A stretch of 64,000 bases of DNA from Opitutaceae bacterium (GCA_024233285.1 JACKPU010000003.1:124001-188000), one strand, 5' to 3'. Counted from the first letter of the stretch, positions 33,580 to 43,252 are shown. A program made the numbers and translations. The notes: generated by a model from the letters alone, not told the origin.

Positions 33580-34383
33580 TCAGGACCCGGCCCGCCCGCG
33601 CAGACGCGCCCACGCCAAGCCGAGTCGCTCGTAAACGGCCCACGTGGTCTTTTCGAGACCGTCGATGCCCCACAGCCAGTCGCTCAACGCAAACGCATCC
33701 GGTGGGATGGCGCGAAAATCGGCCGGGCAGGGGTAGGGATTTAATCCTGCCCCGCGCATCAACGCCATGGCTCGCGGCATGTGCCACGCCGACGTGACGA
33801 GCGCGAACGGCGCGTCGCCGACGGCGCCGCGAATCGCCTGCGCTTCGCCTTCCGTGTCGCGACCTTGATCGAGGAGCACGAATCGTTCCGGCGCCACGCC
33901 GAGGGATTGCGCGGCCCGGGCAAGAATCTCCGCATGGGTGGGGCGATCCGCCGCGCCCGGACCGCAGGTGATGATGGAAGCTTCAGGCAAAAGCCGTGAC
34001 AACCGCACCGCTTCGGTCAGCCGCCCCAAGGCATAAGGACTCAATTGACTGGTCGCGGGCAGCAAACCCGTATCGGTATGGCCGCCGCCGAGCACCACAA
34101 TATAGCGGCAGCGTTCAAGGTCGGGGGGCAAAGAATAGCCAACCGCCAATTCGGGCACCGCGGGAAACTGCCGTTCGAGCGGCCCGAGCAGACTCAGGCC
34201 GACTTGGCGATGGCTGCATGTCAGCAGCAACAACAGACCCAGACAGGTGAAAAACTTGCCCGAGCGCAAATGCCGGTCGCGCAGCAGCAACCAGACGCCG
34301 AGTGCGATCAGCGTGAGGCTGGCCTGCAAGGGCATCAGCCAGAACGTGACCGCTTTTTTGAGCCAGAAGAGAAATGCCGCCAT
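33580..34383 (-). CDS. YdcF/SanA/ElyC family protein (DUF218)
   Basis: 267 aa. Two N-terminal hydrophobic segments (about 10-33 and 42-58), then a DUF218 domain starting YIVVLGGGHTD, with ASIITCGPG and LVTSAWHMPRAMAL, the characteristic conserved blocks. ElyC-type members affect envelope biogenesis and peptidoglycan lipid-carrier metabolism; the exact reaction is unknown. It converges on phoU with only 2 bp between the stops, so no shared terminator is visible. Confidence 0.85.
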   Translation of the reverse strand: MAAFLFWLKKAVTFWLMPLQASLTLIALGVWLLLRDRHLRSGKFFTCLGLLLLLTCSHRQVGLSLLGPLERQFPAVPELAVGYSLPPDLERCRYIVVLGGGHTDTGLLPATSQLSPYALGRLTEAVRLSRLLPEASIITCGPGAADRPTHAEILARAAQSLGVAPERFVLLDQGRDTEGEAQAIRGAVGDAPFALVTSAWHMPRAMALMRGAGLNPYPCPADFRAIPPDAFALSDWLWGIDGLEKTTWAVYERLGLAWARLRGRAGS

Positions 34384-34496
34384 GGAGGGAGAGCTTGGCG
34401 CGTGCCGATCTCACTGGCAAACCCGGGCTGATTTCTCACAAGACATGGCCTTGACAGCGGCTTTTTCACCCGCGAAGTTCTGCGGCTCTCCTTTAC

Positions 34497-34574
34497 GGCG
34501 GCCATAGCTCAGTTGGTTAGAGCACATGATTGTGATTCATGGGGTCGCGGGTTCGAATCCCGTTGGCCGCCCCA
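34497..34574 (+). tRNA. tRNA-His (GTG anticodon)
   Basis: Full cloverleaf. The acceptor stem GCGGCCA pairs with TGGCCGC. The anticodon arm CATGA-TTGTGAT-TCATG places GTG in the centre, and the T-arm is GCGGG-TTCGAAT-CCCGT. An extra G at 34497 pairs with discriminator C, the histidine tRNA G-1 identity element. The CCA end is encoded. No other tRNA is nearby. Confidence 0.97.
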
Positions 34575-34696
34575 TTTTCTCCTTAGTAATTGGAGACAAG
34601 GGTTTAAGCTTGGCGCAGGGGGCCGCGTCATCTGATCGCTGAATCTGTGTTTGCGGTTGCGGAAACCGGACGTCCGCGCAGGTATAGGACGATTTC

Positions 34697-35521
34697 ATGC
34701 AGCGTCTGCGTATTCTCACCTTCAACATCGCGCACGGCCGCGGGTTGACGCCAATTCAGGGGCTGACACTCGGGCGCAAGCTGCGGGCGAACCTGCGTAA
34801 AATCGCCAGACTCATCACCGAACTCTCGCCGGATGTGGTGGCGCTGCAGGAAATCGATCAAAATTCGCGCTGGGCGGGGAATTTCGATCATTTGGAATAC
34901 CTGCAGGTGCACACCGGCTACCCGTATTCCATCTTTGGCATCAACAACAAGCGCGCCGGCCTGTTGAACCTGAATTACGGCAACGCGTTTCTCTCCAAAC
35001 ACCCGATCGTCGAATCCGAGAACATCGTGTTTGGGGCGCGCACCGTGGGAGAAAAAGGTTTTCTTTTTGTCGAAGTGGATGTCGGCGGCAACCGACGCGT
35101 GCCGCTGCTCAATCTGCATCTGCATTACCGGTCGCGCGTGCACCGGTTCCGGCAGGTCGGCAAAGTGATGGATTATGTGGCCGAGCGGATTGTCAGTCAT
35201 GCGGGCGACTGGCACATGCTGCCCATTGTCTGCGGCGACATGAACAACCAGGCGCATCTGCCCGACGCCACCGCGGAATTGCTGCGCTATTTTTCCCTCC
35301 ACGGCGATTACACGCTTCATCCCAAGGGCGGGCGCACCTTCCCGTCGCCGTTTCCGAGCCGCGGGTTGGATTTTATTTATCTGCCCCCGGGCTGTGCCGA
35401 TGTGCAATGCGAGGTGGTGCGGACGATGATTTCCGACCATCGACCGGTCTGGGCGGAATTCACGCTGCAGGAAGATCGAAAAACAGACTTTGCGCCGGGT
35501 GGATTTGTCCGTCACACCTGA
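34697..35521 (+). CDS. Endonuclease/exonuclease/phosphatase (EEP) family hydrolase
   Basis: 274 aa. DNase I-like fold motifs in order: LRILTFNIAHGRG, VALQEID (metal-binding Glu, about residue 53), NLHLHYRSRVHR, VCGDMNN and MISDHRPVWAEF. No signal peptide, so it is probably cytoplasmic. Substrates of this branch range from nucleic acids to phosphoesters and cannot be settled here. It ends 6 bp before trpA, so the two may share a transcript. Confidence 0.85.
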   Translation: MQRLRILTFNIAHGRGLTPIQGLTLGRKLRANLRKIARLITELSPDVVALQEIDQNSRWAGNFDHLEYLQVHTGYPYSIFGINNKRAGLLNLNYGNAFLSKHPIVESENIVFGARTVGEKGFLFVEVDVGGNRRVPLLNLHLHYRSRVHRFRQVGKVMDYVAERIVSHAGDWHMLPIVCGDMNNQAHLPDATAELLRYFSLHGDYTLHPKGGRTFPSPFPSRGLDFIYLPPGCADVQCEVVRTMISDHRPVWAEFTLQEDRKTDFAPGGFVRHT

Positions 35522-35527
35522 CGCTCC

Positions 35528-36334
35528 ATGTCTCGCATTGCCCAAGCCTTTGCCCAAGCCCGTGCGGCCGATCGCGCCGCGTTTGTCGCCTATCTCTGCG
35601 CGGGTGATCCCGATTTGGAAACCTCGCTGGCGGCCTGCCGCACCTTGATTGAGAACGGGGTGGATGTGCTTGAATTCGGGGTGCCGTTTTCCGATCCACT
35701 GGCCGACGGCCTGACGAATCAGCTGGCTGCGCAGCGCGCGCTGGCTGCAGGCATGAACAAGGAGAAGGTTTTCGAACTCGTCCGCCGGATCCGTGCATTC
35801 AGCGAAGTGCCGATCGTGTTCTACACTTATTACAACCTGGTGTTCTCCAACGGCGTGGAGGCCTATGTGCAGGAAGCCCGGGCGGCCGGCGTGGATGGCA
35901 TGCTCACACTGGATCTGCCACCGGAGGAAGCGGACGAAGTGACCGATGCCTGCCGAAAACACGGCATGGAAACGGTGTTCATCGTGGCTCCGACCACCCC
36001 GGACGCGCGCATCGATCGCATCGTGGCCCGTGCCACAGGTTTCATTTATTACGTGTCGCGCGAAGGCGTGACCGGCGTGCGCAGCGAAGTGGCGGCCAGT
36101 GTCCCGGCGGCCGTCGAGCGCATCAAGGCGCGCACGGCGCTCCCGGTCGTGGTGGGCTTCGGCATTTCGACGCGCGAACATGTGCGCCAAGTGGCGTTGC
36201 TGGCCGATGGCGTGGTGGTCGGCAGTCTGCTGGTCAACGCGATCAAGGACAACCTGGGCTCGACCGAAAAAATTTGCGCCCGACTCAAGACGGTCATGCA
36301 GGACCTCGCGGCCGGCACCGTCAGACCGGGCTGA
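35528..36334 (+). CDS. trpA: Tryptophan synthase alpha chain
   Basis: 268 aa. Cleaves indole-3-glycerol phosphate to indole and glyceraldehyde-3-phosphate; needs TrpB, which is not in this window. Catalytic Glu and Asp occur in VLEFGVPFSDPLADG (about 48-62). The phosphate-binding region VVGFGIST and GVVVGSLLVNAI are conserved. The segment after the catalytic Asp reads GLTNQLAAQRAL rather than the common GPTIQ-type sequence, a mild deviation. Separated from other trp genes, which is common in this phylum. Confidence 0.94.
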   Translation: MSRIAQAFAQARAADRAAFVAYLCAGDPDLETSLAACRTLIENGVDVLEFGVPFSDPLADGLTNQLAAQRALAAGMNKEKVFELVRRIRAFSEVPIVFYTYYNLVFSNGVEAYVQEARAAGVDGMLTLDLPPEEADEVTDACRKHGMETVFIVAPTTPDARIDRIVARATGFIYYVSREGVTGVRSEVAASVPAAVERIKARTALPVVVGFGISTREHVRQVALLADGVVVGSLLVNAIKDNLGSTEKICARLKTVMQDLAAGTVRPG

Positions 36335-36348
36335 ATATCGTTCGCGGC

Positions 36349-37254
36349 ATGAAACGAAAAATCCTCCTGATCGACGACGAACGGATGCAGCACCATCTGG
36401 TCCGTCAGCTGTTCACCCGATTCACCGGCGAGCAGTTTGAACTCGAGTGGCGCGATACTTTCGAAGCGGGCCTGGCGACGCTGTTGAGCGGCGAATTCGC
36501 CGCGTGCCTGTTGGACTACCGGCTGGGCGCGCGCGATGGCTTGGAGTTGATTCGCGCCGCGCGGGAAGCCGGGTGCCGGGTGCCGATTATTTTTCTGACC
36601 GCGGAAACCGGGACCGATGTGGACATGCAGGCGATGAACGCAGGCGCCATGGATTACCTGATCAAAGGCGAGATCGATGTGCCCTCGCTCGAACGTTCGC
36701 TGCGCTATGCTCTCAAGTTGGGTGAAACCCTCGAAGAGCTGCGCCGTCTGGCGACGCACGATGCGCTTACCGGGCTGTTGAATCGACGCGTTTTTGAACA
36801 AACCCTGGCGGAGGAAGTGGAGCGCGCCCGGCGGTTCGGTCGCGGATTCGGCCTCATCTTGTGCGACATCGATCATTTCAAGCGCGTCAACGACACCCAC
36901 GGGCATCCCGCGGGCGACGAAGTCTTGCGCGAAGTGGCGCAGCGTTTGAAAGCCGCCCTGCGCAACGTCGATCGCGTGATGCGCTACGGCGGCGAGGAGT
37001 TCGTCGTGCTGGTGCCCGAGGCGACGCTCAAGATGGCGCGCGAAGTGGCGCAGCGGCTGGCATCAAGCGTCAAAGCCACGCCCATTCGGGCCGGCGACAA
37101 GCGGTTGCCGATCACGCTGAGCCTCGGGGTGGCCATTTTCCCCTCGGATGGCGACACCGGTGCGCTGATCGTGCAGGCCGCGGATCAGGCGCTGTATGCC
37201 GCGAAGGCGGCGGGACGGGATTGCGTGAAGTCGCTTGATCAAGTCGCGGACTGA
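36349..37254 (+). CDS. Response regulator diguanylate cyclase (REC–GGDEF)
   Basis: 301 aa. Receiver domain 1-120: MKRKILLIDDE, phosphoacceptor Asp in CLLDYRLG (about 52), and Lys in YLIKGE. GGDEF domain about 130-300, with active-site RYGGEEF, which is competent for c-di-GMP synthesis from GTP. The inhibitory RxxD site lies upstream as RNVD. No kinase partner is adjacent. The start at MKRKILL is chosen because upstream residues have no receiver-like pattern. It overlaps the convergent lipid kinase gene by 16 bp. Confidence 0.92.
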   Translation: MKRKILLIDDERMQHHLVRQLFTRFTGEQFELEWRDTFEAGLATLLSGEFAACLLDYRLGARDGLELIRAAREAGCRVPIIFLTAETGTDVDMQAMNAGAMDYLIKGEIDVPSLERSLRYALKLGETLEELRRLATHDALTGLLNRRVFEQTLAEEVERARRFGRGFGLILCDIDHFKRVNDTHGHPAGDEVLREVAQRLKAALRNVDRVMRYGGEEFVVLVPEATLKMAREVAQRLASSVKATPIRAGDKRLPITLSLGVAIFPSDGDTGALIVQAADQALYAAKAAGRDCVKSLDQVAD

Positions 37255-38132
37255 TCCGAACGCGGCACGAGCACCCGCAGACTGGCGGGCCGGACCGCGA
37301 CGGTGACCTGCGCGTCAGTCGCAAACGGTTCCCCGTCCGTGTGAATCAGACCGGCATGATCGCGTTCGATCACAAAGCGGTCCGCTTGCAAGGTCAGGGC
37401 GTGTTTGCTGCGGTCCACCGTTTTCGTGAACAAGCGCACCGCCAGGGGCAGGGCCTGCAAGACATTGACCGGCTGCAACACGGTGAGATCCAGCAGGCCG
37501 TCGTCCACTTTGGCGGCCGGGGCGATGTAGCAATTGTTGCCGAATTGATCGGAATTGGCGACGGAGAGAATGAACGCGCAGGTGCGAATCTCGCGGGCGC
37601 CGGCGCGGATGAGCACGGTGGGCGCGCGATAGCTCCGCCAGGCCGAAAGGGTCGTGCGAATGTAGGCGCCGAAACCGCGGCGCGAAACATGCGCGAATCG
37701 CTCGCTGATTTCCGCGTCAAATCCCAGGCCCATGACATTGAAGAATGGCCGGCCGTTCGCGATGCCCGTGTCGATGGTGCGAATGTGACCGTGCAGCAAA
37801 TTGGCAAAGGCGCCCTGACCGGGACCCGGAATGCCAAGATGTCGGCCCAGCCCGTTGCCGGATCCGCAGGGAATGAGTCCGAGGGTGGCCGGCGTGTCCA
37901 CTAATGCCGCCGCGACTTCGTTCATTGTGCCATCACCGCCGATGGCCACCACAGTCCCGCAGCCGCGCGCCACCGCCTCCCGCGCCAATTCGGTGGCGTG
38001 CCGCGGATGCGTGGTGGAGACGACTTCCGCGTCGAGTTGGTTTTGCCGGATGAATTCGCGGGCACGATCCAACAGATGCGGGTTGCGCGCATTGTGCCCG
38101 GATTTCGGGTTGAAGATAAAACGGGTTTTCAA
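37239..38132 (-). CDS. Diacylglycerol kinase-type lipid kinase (YegS/DagK family)
   Basis: 297 aa. The N-terminus RFIFNPKSGHNARN and the nucleotide-binding motif VVAIGGDGTMNEVAAAL (about 62-78) plus LGLIPCGSGNGLGRHLGIP are diagnostic of the DAGK catalytic domain. Phosphorylates diacylglycerol or a related lipid at the cytoplasmic membrane. The C-terminal FVIERDHAGLIHTDGEPF is the second conserved block. Convergent with the GGDEF gene, sharing the last 16 bp. Confidence 0.9.
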   Translation of the reverse strand: MKTRFIFNPKSGHNARNPHLLDRAREFIRQNQLDAEVVSTTHPRHATELAREAVARGCGTVVAIGGDGTMNEVAAALVDTPATLGLIPCGSGNGLGRHLGIPGPGQGAFANLLHGHIRTIDTGIANGRPFFNVMGLGFDAEISERFAHVSRRGFGAYIRTTLSAWRSYRAPTVLIRAGAREIRTCAFILSVANSDQFGNNCYIAPAAKVDDGLLDLTVLQPVNVLQALPLAVRLFTKTVDRSKHALTLQADRFVIERDHAGLIHTDGEPFATDAQVTVAVRPASLRVLVPRSDQSAT

Positions 38133-38244
38133 GCCGGACGGAGCATGAGACCCGGGCGGGCAGTCGGCGAGCGCGTATCCACGAAAGCCATTACGAAATC
38201 ACGCGCTTGTAACACGCGGGCGGGTGGGCACAACTGGTGAAATC

Positions 38245-39192
38245 ATGCACCGTGCCCCCGTCATCCATGTGCTTACCGGCTGCACTGCGGTCGGCAAGAC
38301 CGCAGCGGCGCTGGCGTGGGCGGAGGCAAACGGGGCCGAGATCGTTTCCTGCGATTCACTGTTGTTCTATCGCGGCATGGACATCGGCACGGCCAAGCCG
38401 ACGAAGGCGGAGCTCGCCCGGGTGCCGCATCACTTGGTCGATATTTGTGAACCGCACGAACCGATGGACATCGCGCGTTATGTCGAGCTTGCGCGCGCCG
38501 CCGTCGCCGACATTGCCGTCCGCGGCCGGCAGGTGCTGGTGACCGGGGGCAGCGGGTTTTATTTGAAGGCGTTTTTCGGTCCCGTGGTGGACAACGTGAC
38601 CGTGCCTGTGACGGTGCGCGCGCGAGTGGCGCGAATGCCGGCGCCGGCGGCGTTGGAGGAATTGCAACGGCTCAATCCCGCGGGATTGGGTGGTTTGGAT
38701 ATCGCCAACCCGCGGCGCGTGTCGCGCGCCTTGGAGCGTTGTCTGGCCTCCGGAAGAACGGTCGCGCAGCTGCACGAGGACTTTGCGCGACAACCGGGAC
38801 CCTTCAGCGATCACGTCGTGCGGTTGGTGGAATTGACGCGGGCTCCGGAGGAGTTGGCCGCGCGCGTGATGGCACGCGTGGAGCAGATGTTGGCGGACGG
38901 TCTGGTGGAGGAAGTGCGCGGTTTGATTTCCAAGGGTTTGAAAAGCAATCCCAGTGCGGCCGCGGCGATCGGCTATCGCGAGGTCATTGCGATGTTGGAA
39001 GGCGGATCTCCGGCCTCGGATTTACGGGATGAAATTGCGCGCAATACCCGGGCCTTGGTCAAAAAACAGCGGACGTGGTTTCGCACTCAGCTGCCCGCGC
39101 ATGTCACGCAGCCGGCGGACTCCGCGGAACCCTTGTTCGCCAACGGATCAAGTGCGGGGTTTGGCCAGGCGGACAAAGATGACCAAATGTGA
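38245..39192 (+). CDS. miaA: tRNA dimethylallyltransferase
   Basis: 315 aa. Adds a dimethylallyl group to A37 of tRNAs reading UNN codons. The P-loop is TGCTAVGKTAAAL (family usually GPTAVGKT, so the Pro is replaced by Cys). The conserved DSLLFYRGMDIGTAKPT and LVTGGSGFYLKA blocks are present. The C-terminal RNTRALVKKQRTWFR matches the tRNA-binding end. ATG 38245 puts the P-loop at residue 11. The last 45 bp overlap the convergent membrane-protein gene. Confidence 0.93.
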   Translation: MHRAPVIHVLTGCTAVGKTAAALAWAEANGAEIVSCDSLLFYRGMDIGTAKPTKAELARVPHHLVDICEPHEPMDIARYVELARAAVADIAVRGRQVLVTGGSGFYLKAFFGPVVDNVTVPVTVRARVARMPAPAALEELQRLNPAGLGGLDIANPRRVSRALERCLASGRTVAQLHEDFARQPGPFSDHVVRLVELTRAPEELAARVMARVEQMLADGLVEEVRGLISKGLKSNPSAAAAIGYREVIAMLEGGSPASDLRDEIARNTRALVKKQRTWFRTQLPAHVTQPADSAEPLFANGSSAGFGQADKDDQM

Positions 39193-39732
39193 GGCGATGA
39201 TGAGCGGCACCAGAAACGTGGGTAGCAGGCTCAACGGCAGGTAAGTCATCACCTGCATGCCAGGGGCATGGCTCAGGGCGAGCCGCGCGGCGGTCAGCAA
39301 CACAAAGATCATGTCCATCATGCCGATCATGTTCCAAATGGTGATGGCGCGTAGCCGGGTTGCGGGGGCGAGCGGCAGCATGATGATCAGGCCGGCGAGC
39401 GCGGCGGTGACAATGTCACCGATGCCGACCGGAATGGCGAAAGCCTCGGGCATCAAGCCGCGATGATGCAGCCAGATGAAGTAAAAGCCCACGAAGCGGG
39501 TCAGATGCAGGGCCAGAATCCAACGCAGATCAATCTGATCAAGCCATTCGCGCAACGCGGTGATGCGCCGATACGCCATGAAGAGGAGGGTCGTGAGCGT
39601 AAGGACCAACGCCGGGATGGCCGGCGGCGGCATCCGGCCGAGCCACTCCTGCCGGCCGGCCCAGATGGCGAGCAGGATCCAAGAAAAAAGGCCGATGCGA
39701 AGACCGGCCTGAAACAGCGGGGATGAGCCCAT
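39148..39732 (-). CDS. Hypothetical integral membrane protein
   Basis: 194 aa with about six hydrophobic helices (for example GLRIGLFSWILLAIWAG and ALVLTLTTLLFMAY). I do not recognise a named family. The block HLTRFVGFYFIWLHHRGLMPEAFAIPVGIGDIVTA, rich in polar residues inside the membrane, is the most distinctive part. The start at 39732 is chosen because the frame upstream enters the TolC-type gene. It follows that gene by 10 bp, so they may be co-expressed. Confidence 0.72.
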   Translation of the reverse strand: MGSSPLFQAGLRIGLFSWILLAIWAGRQEWLGRMPPPAIPALVLTLTTLLFMAYRRITALREWLDQIDLRWILALHLTRFVGFYFIWLHHRGLMPEAFAIPVGIGDIVTAALAGLIIMLPLAPATRLRAITIWNMIGMMDMIFVLLTAARLALSHAPGMQVMTYLPLSLLPTFLVPLIIASHLVIFVRLAKPRT

Positions 39733-39742
39733 GCGTGATTGA

Positions 39743-41218
39743 TTACAGGGCGACGCTGTAGAGCGAGAGCGAACTGCCGTCGAGACGGTTGAGCTCGGCC
39801 ATCGCATTGCGCAGATTGACGCGGGCTTGGAGTTCGGCGACGCGGGCGGTTTCCAAATCATCCTGGGCCTCGAGCACGCGGCGGCTGGTCGACAGGCCGG
39901 CGTCAAAGCGGGCCTTTTCGAGTTCGTATTGCCGCTCGCTGAGCTCGGTGGCCTTGCGCGAGATGGCCACGCTTTCGAGATTGGTTTCCACGGCGCGCAC
40001 CGCAGCGCGCACCTGTGCCATGAGGTTTTGCTCGATCTGCTTTACGCGGGTTTCCTCGCGGCGGAGCGTGTTGACCGCGGAATTGTAACGGGCCTTCTCC
40101 GAACGCATGCCCCACGGCACCCGCAGTGAGAGGCCGACCTGCCAGGAGTAGCCGTCGCCATCCGGCAGACGGTCGTAAGCGCGCTCGGCGCTGCTGTCGC
40201 GCGTATTGTAGCCCACCGCGCCATCGAGGTCGAGGGTCGGCAGTCGGTTGCGTTTGGCCGCGGCGACATCGATCTCAAGTTGCTTGAGCGCTTCCTGGGC
40301 GGCGACGTAATCGGGCTGGTTGTCGCGGGCGAGCTTGTAGGAAATTTCAAAATCGGGGGTGAACGCGGCGACGGAGGGCAGGGCGACTTCGCCGAGCAAG
40401 GTGCCGAACTCGAACTGACCGATGAGACTGAGCAGCGCATCTTCCGCGTCGCTGACGGTTTGCTCGGCGAGCAGCACATTGCGACGGGCGGTTTCCACGC
40501 CGACTTCGGCCTGCAGCACGTCGAGATCGGTGGCGACGCCGGTGTTCTTTCTGGTCTTGTTTTCGTCGAGCAGCTTTTCAGCGAGATCGAGACTGAGGCG
40601 GCGAACCTTCAGCTGCTCGCGGGCGTAAACGAGATTATAGTAGGCGGACTCCGTGTCTTTCACCGTTTGCAGCACGCGGCCCTTGTAATTGAGATTGGCG
40701 ATGCCGACGCCGATTTTGGCGCGATTGATCGCGGCGCGATTGACGGTGGAGCCGGCGTTCTTGAGGAGCGGTTGGCTGACAGCCAGGGTGAGGTCGGCGC
40801 TGTAGGCGGGATTCAGCGTGGCAAAGGTGTTGTTCGTCGCGCTGCGCCCCATGCTGCTGGAAAGTTCAACCGTGGCTCCGGTGGAAATCTTCTGCGCAAC
40901 GCCGGCACGGGTGTTCAGGTTGTCGCTGCGCGTGCCTACCAACGTGGTGGCGGCGTTGTCCGCCTGATTCACGGACTTGGTGGCGGAAATAAAGAAGCCC
41001 GGATCGTAGTCCGCTCGGGAAAGGGCGAGGGCCTCCGCGGCATTTGCGGTGTCGAAACTCTGGATTTTCAATCCGAAATTCTTGTCCAGGGCCCGGTCGA
41101 TGCATTCCTGCAATGTGAGCCCGGCGGATTGCGCGGACGCCGGCAGAGCGGCGGACAGGACAAGGGCGCAAGTCAGCGCCAGACGGGGCAGAAGCGGGGA
41201 CGAAATGCGAGACGGCAT
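39743..41218 (-). CDS. TolC-family outer-membrane efflux protein
   Basis: 491 aa. The signal peptide SSPLLPRLALTCALVLSAALPASAQ is followed by SAGLTLQECIDRALDKNFGLKI, the standard start of the mature TolC/OEP domain. Two similar long coiled-coil repeats follow (DTESAYYNLVYAREQLKVRRLSL and VRAAVRAVETNLESVAISRKATELSERQYEL). It forms an outer-membrane channel for type I export or RND pumps. No pump genes are adjacent, so the partner is unknown. MPSRISS is preferred as start over an upstream frame without signal features. Confidence 0.9.
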   Translation of the reverse strand: MPSRISSPLLPRLALTCALVLSAALPASAQSAGLTLQECIDRALDKNFGLKIQSFDTANAAEALALSRADYDPGFFISATKSVNQADNAATTLVGTRSDNLNTRAGVAQKISTGATVELSSSMGRSATNNTFATLNPAYSADLTLAVSQPLLKNAGSTVNRAAINRAKIGVGIANLNYKGRVLQTVKDTESAYYNLVYAREQLKVRRLSLDLAEKLLDENKTRKNTGVATDLDVLQAEVGVETARRNVLLAEQTVSDAEDALLSLIGQFEFGTLLGEVALPSVAAFTPDFEISYKLARDNQPDYVAAQEALKQLEIDVAAAKRNRLPTLDLDGAVGYNTRDSSAERAYDRLPDGDGYSWQVGLSLRVPWGMRSEKARYNSAVNTLRREETRVKQIEQNLMAQVRAAVRAVETNLESVAISRKATELSERQYELEKARFDAGLSTSRRVLEAQDDLETARVAELQARVNLRNAMAELNRLDGSSLSLYSVAL

Positions 41219-41521
41219 GGATAAACAGTTGTTGCGGATAGGGTCGGTTAGCGATGAAAACACACGAGCCGGGGAAAAGTTACGATCTTTTCGTCCCGCT
41301 GTCATTATTCGCGGGAAAGACGCCGCCCGGCGCCGGCGGTTGCAGCGAAAATTCCGCAGCGGTGGGCGAATGTAGCTCCAAGGGTGTCATGCGGGAGTAT
41401 TCAGCGGCGGAGCGCGTGGCTTCGAGCCAAATTAGGGCGAACGGTTGCGAACGCGGATGAACGGCCTTGGCGTCCGTCGACAAAAAAGCCCGCCGGTTGC
41501 GCGGCGGGCTGAACAGAAGGA
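41219..41521. other. Intergenic region upstream of the TolC-type gene
   Basis: 303 bp without a credible gene. It holds the terminator of the upstream PpiD-like gene (41482-41510), and the rest must contain the promoter of the TolC-type gene. I see no convincing -35/-10 pair or operator. Short open frames here show no conserved features. Confidence 0.6.
41482..41510 (-). terminator. Rho-independent terminator of the PpiD-like gene
   Basis: On the minus strand, AGCCCGCCG and CGGCGGGCT make a 9-bp stem (41510-41487) with a 6-nt loop, followed by a run of T (41487-41482). It lies 12 bp after the stop at 41522. Confidence 0.9.
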
Positions 41522-43180
41522 TCAAAGCTTGGGTTCGGTTCGGCGCAGCTCTTCCTCGACCATCTCCGACAGGATCCGGCTGGCCCCCATGCGACCGGTG
41601 AAAGCGGCGATTTGCGCGCGCATTTCGCCGAACTGCGGATTGTCCGGGCTCAAGTCGGGCAACTTGCGCTCGAGGGCGTAAACGAGGACGCCTTGATCGC
41701 GCGTGATGGCCATGTCGGAGACCTGACCCTGCTCCAGTCCCTCCAGCACGTTGAAGGAGGTGAAGGACGAGTCCTGCGGCGGGTTGGTGAGATCGAAGGG
41801 CTCCAGTTGTTTCGCCGTGATGGTCACGCCGAGGCTGGCGGCGACTTTTTCGACCGCGGTGGCGAAATCGGCGCCACCTTGCAATTGGGTTGCGAGCTGC
41901 GTCTTGGCCTTGCGGCCGAGCTCGACGAACTGTTTGCGCTTTTCACCGGCGGTATAGTCGGCCTTCACTTCGGCCAGCACTTCGGTCAGCAGCGGCGTGC
42001 GGGTGGGCAGGGTTTCCTGCCAGAAGAGCACGACGGCACCGTTGGCTGCGGGAATGGCATCGGAGTAAAAGCGCTCGGCGTTCAGCTTGAAGGCCGCGGC
42101 GGCGATTTCGGCGGAGTTGTTCAGCTCAGCCGGGCCAGCCTCCTCGGTGAAGGGTTGGAGAGGCTGGAGTTTTACTTGATGAGCCGAAAGGAAGGATTCG
42201 AGCACCGCGGGATCGTTGCTGATTTTGCCTTCGAAAAGCGCGAGCGATAGGTCGGAGGCGGCCTTGGTGGCGAGGCGGCGGGCCTTGGCCTGCCGGACCG
42301 TGTTTTCGACCTGGTCGCGCACGATTGCAAAATCAGCCGGACCGGCGGCAGCGGCTTCCTGGCCCTCCGCGGCCGGTTTCTGGAATCGTCCGGGGGCGGA
42401 ATCGAAGACTGCGCGAAGCTCCTCATCCGTGACCGTGACTTGGGGCAGGAAAGCCTCCAGCGGATAGGACACGTAAGCGGCGCGCACCCGCGGCGGAATC
42501 TCATAGCGGAAAGTGTTGTCGCCGAAGAATTGCGCGAGCTGCTCGTTGGTGGGGTCGACCGTGGGTTTGAACGATTCGTAATCGATCGTCGCGATGCCCA
42601 AGGTCCACTGGGTCTGGGCACGCTTGAGCTGGGCAATCACATCGGAGTCGAGCACGTAGCCCGGCCCGGCCAGGATATCGCGCACCTTGTCGGCGCGCAC
42701 ATCGTCGGCGATGACACGGCTGACATCGGCTTCCGTGATGCGTCCGCCTGACTTGAGGGAAGTGCGGAAGCCGTCGTAGCGCTGGGCGTCAAAACTGCCT
42801 TCCGGTGTGGCGAAAATCGCGAGGCTCTTGATGTGTTCGGTCACCTCGGCCTTGGTGGTGGCGGGGATGCGCAGCTCGTCGGCCATATGCAGGGCCGCGG
42901 CGCGTTGCAGGGCGTATTGCTGCAATTGTTCGCTGTTGATGCCGGCGTAACCGAGTTGCAGCGTGGCGCTCAGATTGGCGTCGCCGAAGAGCCGGGCTTG
43001 ATCCTCGGGCGAACCAAGATTGTAGCCAAAAACCTCGCGGGAGGTGATGTGGCGGTCAGGCTGGCCGATGGTCGAACCCGGGGTGAAGACGATGACCATC
43101 GGCACGCCGACGATCAAGAGTATCAGGAGCATGATCACACCGAGGTGCTTCTGAAAGTAGCGCTGAATCCAAGTAAACAT
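41522..43180 (-). CDS. PpiD/SurA-like periplasmic foldase (SurA_N domain), membrane-anchored
   Basis: 552 aa. One N-terminal membrane helix (about 12-33, HLGVIMLLILLIVGVPMVIVF) anchors a large periplasmic part. The layout, N-terminal anchor, SurA_N-like helices (EQLQQYALQRAAALHMADELRIPATTKAEVTEHI) and a charged C-terminal helical arm, resembles PpiD. A standard parvulin PPIase core is not evident, so it may act only as a chaperone. Outer-membrane protein folding is the likely role. The terminator is directly downstream; the YihY gene is 72 bp upstream. Confidence 0.78.
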   Translation of the reverse strand: MFTWIQRYFQKHLGVIMLLILLIVGVPMVIVFTPGSTIGQPDRHITSREVFGYNLGSPEDQARLFGDANLSATLQLGYAGINSEQLQQYALQRAAALHMADELRIPATTKAEVTEHIKSLAIFATPEGSFDAQRYDGFRTSLKSGGRITEADVSRVIADDVRADKVRDILAGPGYVLDSDVIAQLKRAQTQWTLGIATIDYESFKPTVDPTNEQLAQFFGDNTFRYEIPPRVRAAYVSYPLEAFLPQVTVTDEELRAVFDSAPGRFQKPAAEGQEAAAAGPADFAIVRDQVENTVRQAKARRLATKAASDLSLALFEGKISNDPAVLESFLSAHQVKLQPLQPFTEEAGPAELNNSAEIAAAAFKLNAERFYSDAIPAANGAVVLFWQETLPTRTPLLTEVLAEVKADYTAGEKRKQFVELGRKAKTQLATQLQGGADFATAVEKVAASLGVTITAKQLEPFDLTNPPQDSSFTSFNVLEGLEQGQVSDMAITRDQGVLVYALERKLPDLSPDNPQFGEMRAQIAAFTGRMGASRILSEMVEEELRRTEPKL

Positions 43181-43252
43181 GGGGAGAAACCGCCGAAGCT
43201 AGGTGTGCGGCTCCCGTAGGCAAGGGTTATTTGGGCCCGCCGCGGCGGGCGT

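Noticed and set aside
34628..36190. Open frame of about 520 codons on the minus strand across the EEP and trpA genes
   Set aside because: It covers two recognisable plus-strand genes and has no start context or conserved motif of its own.
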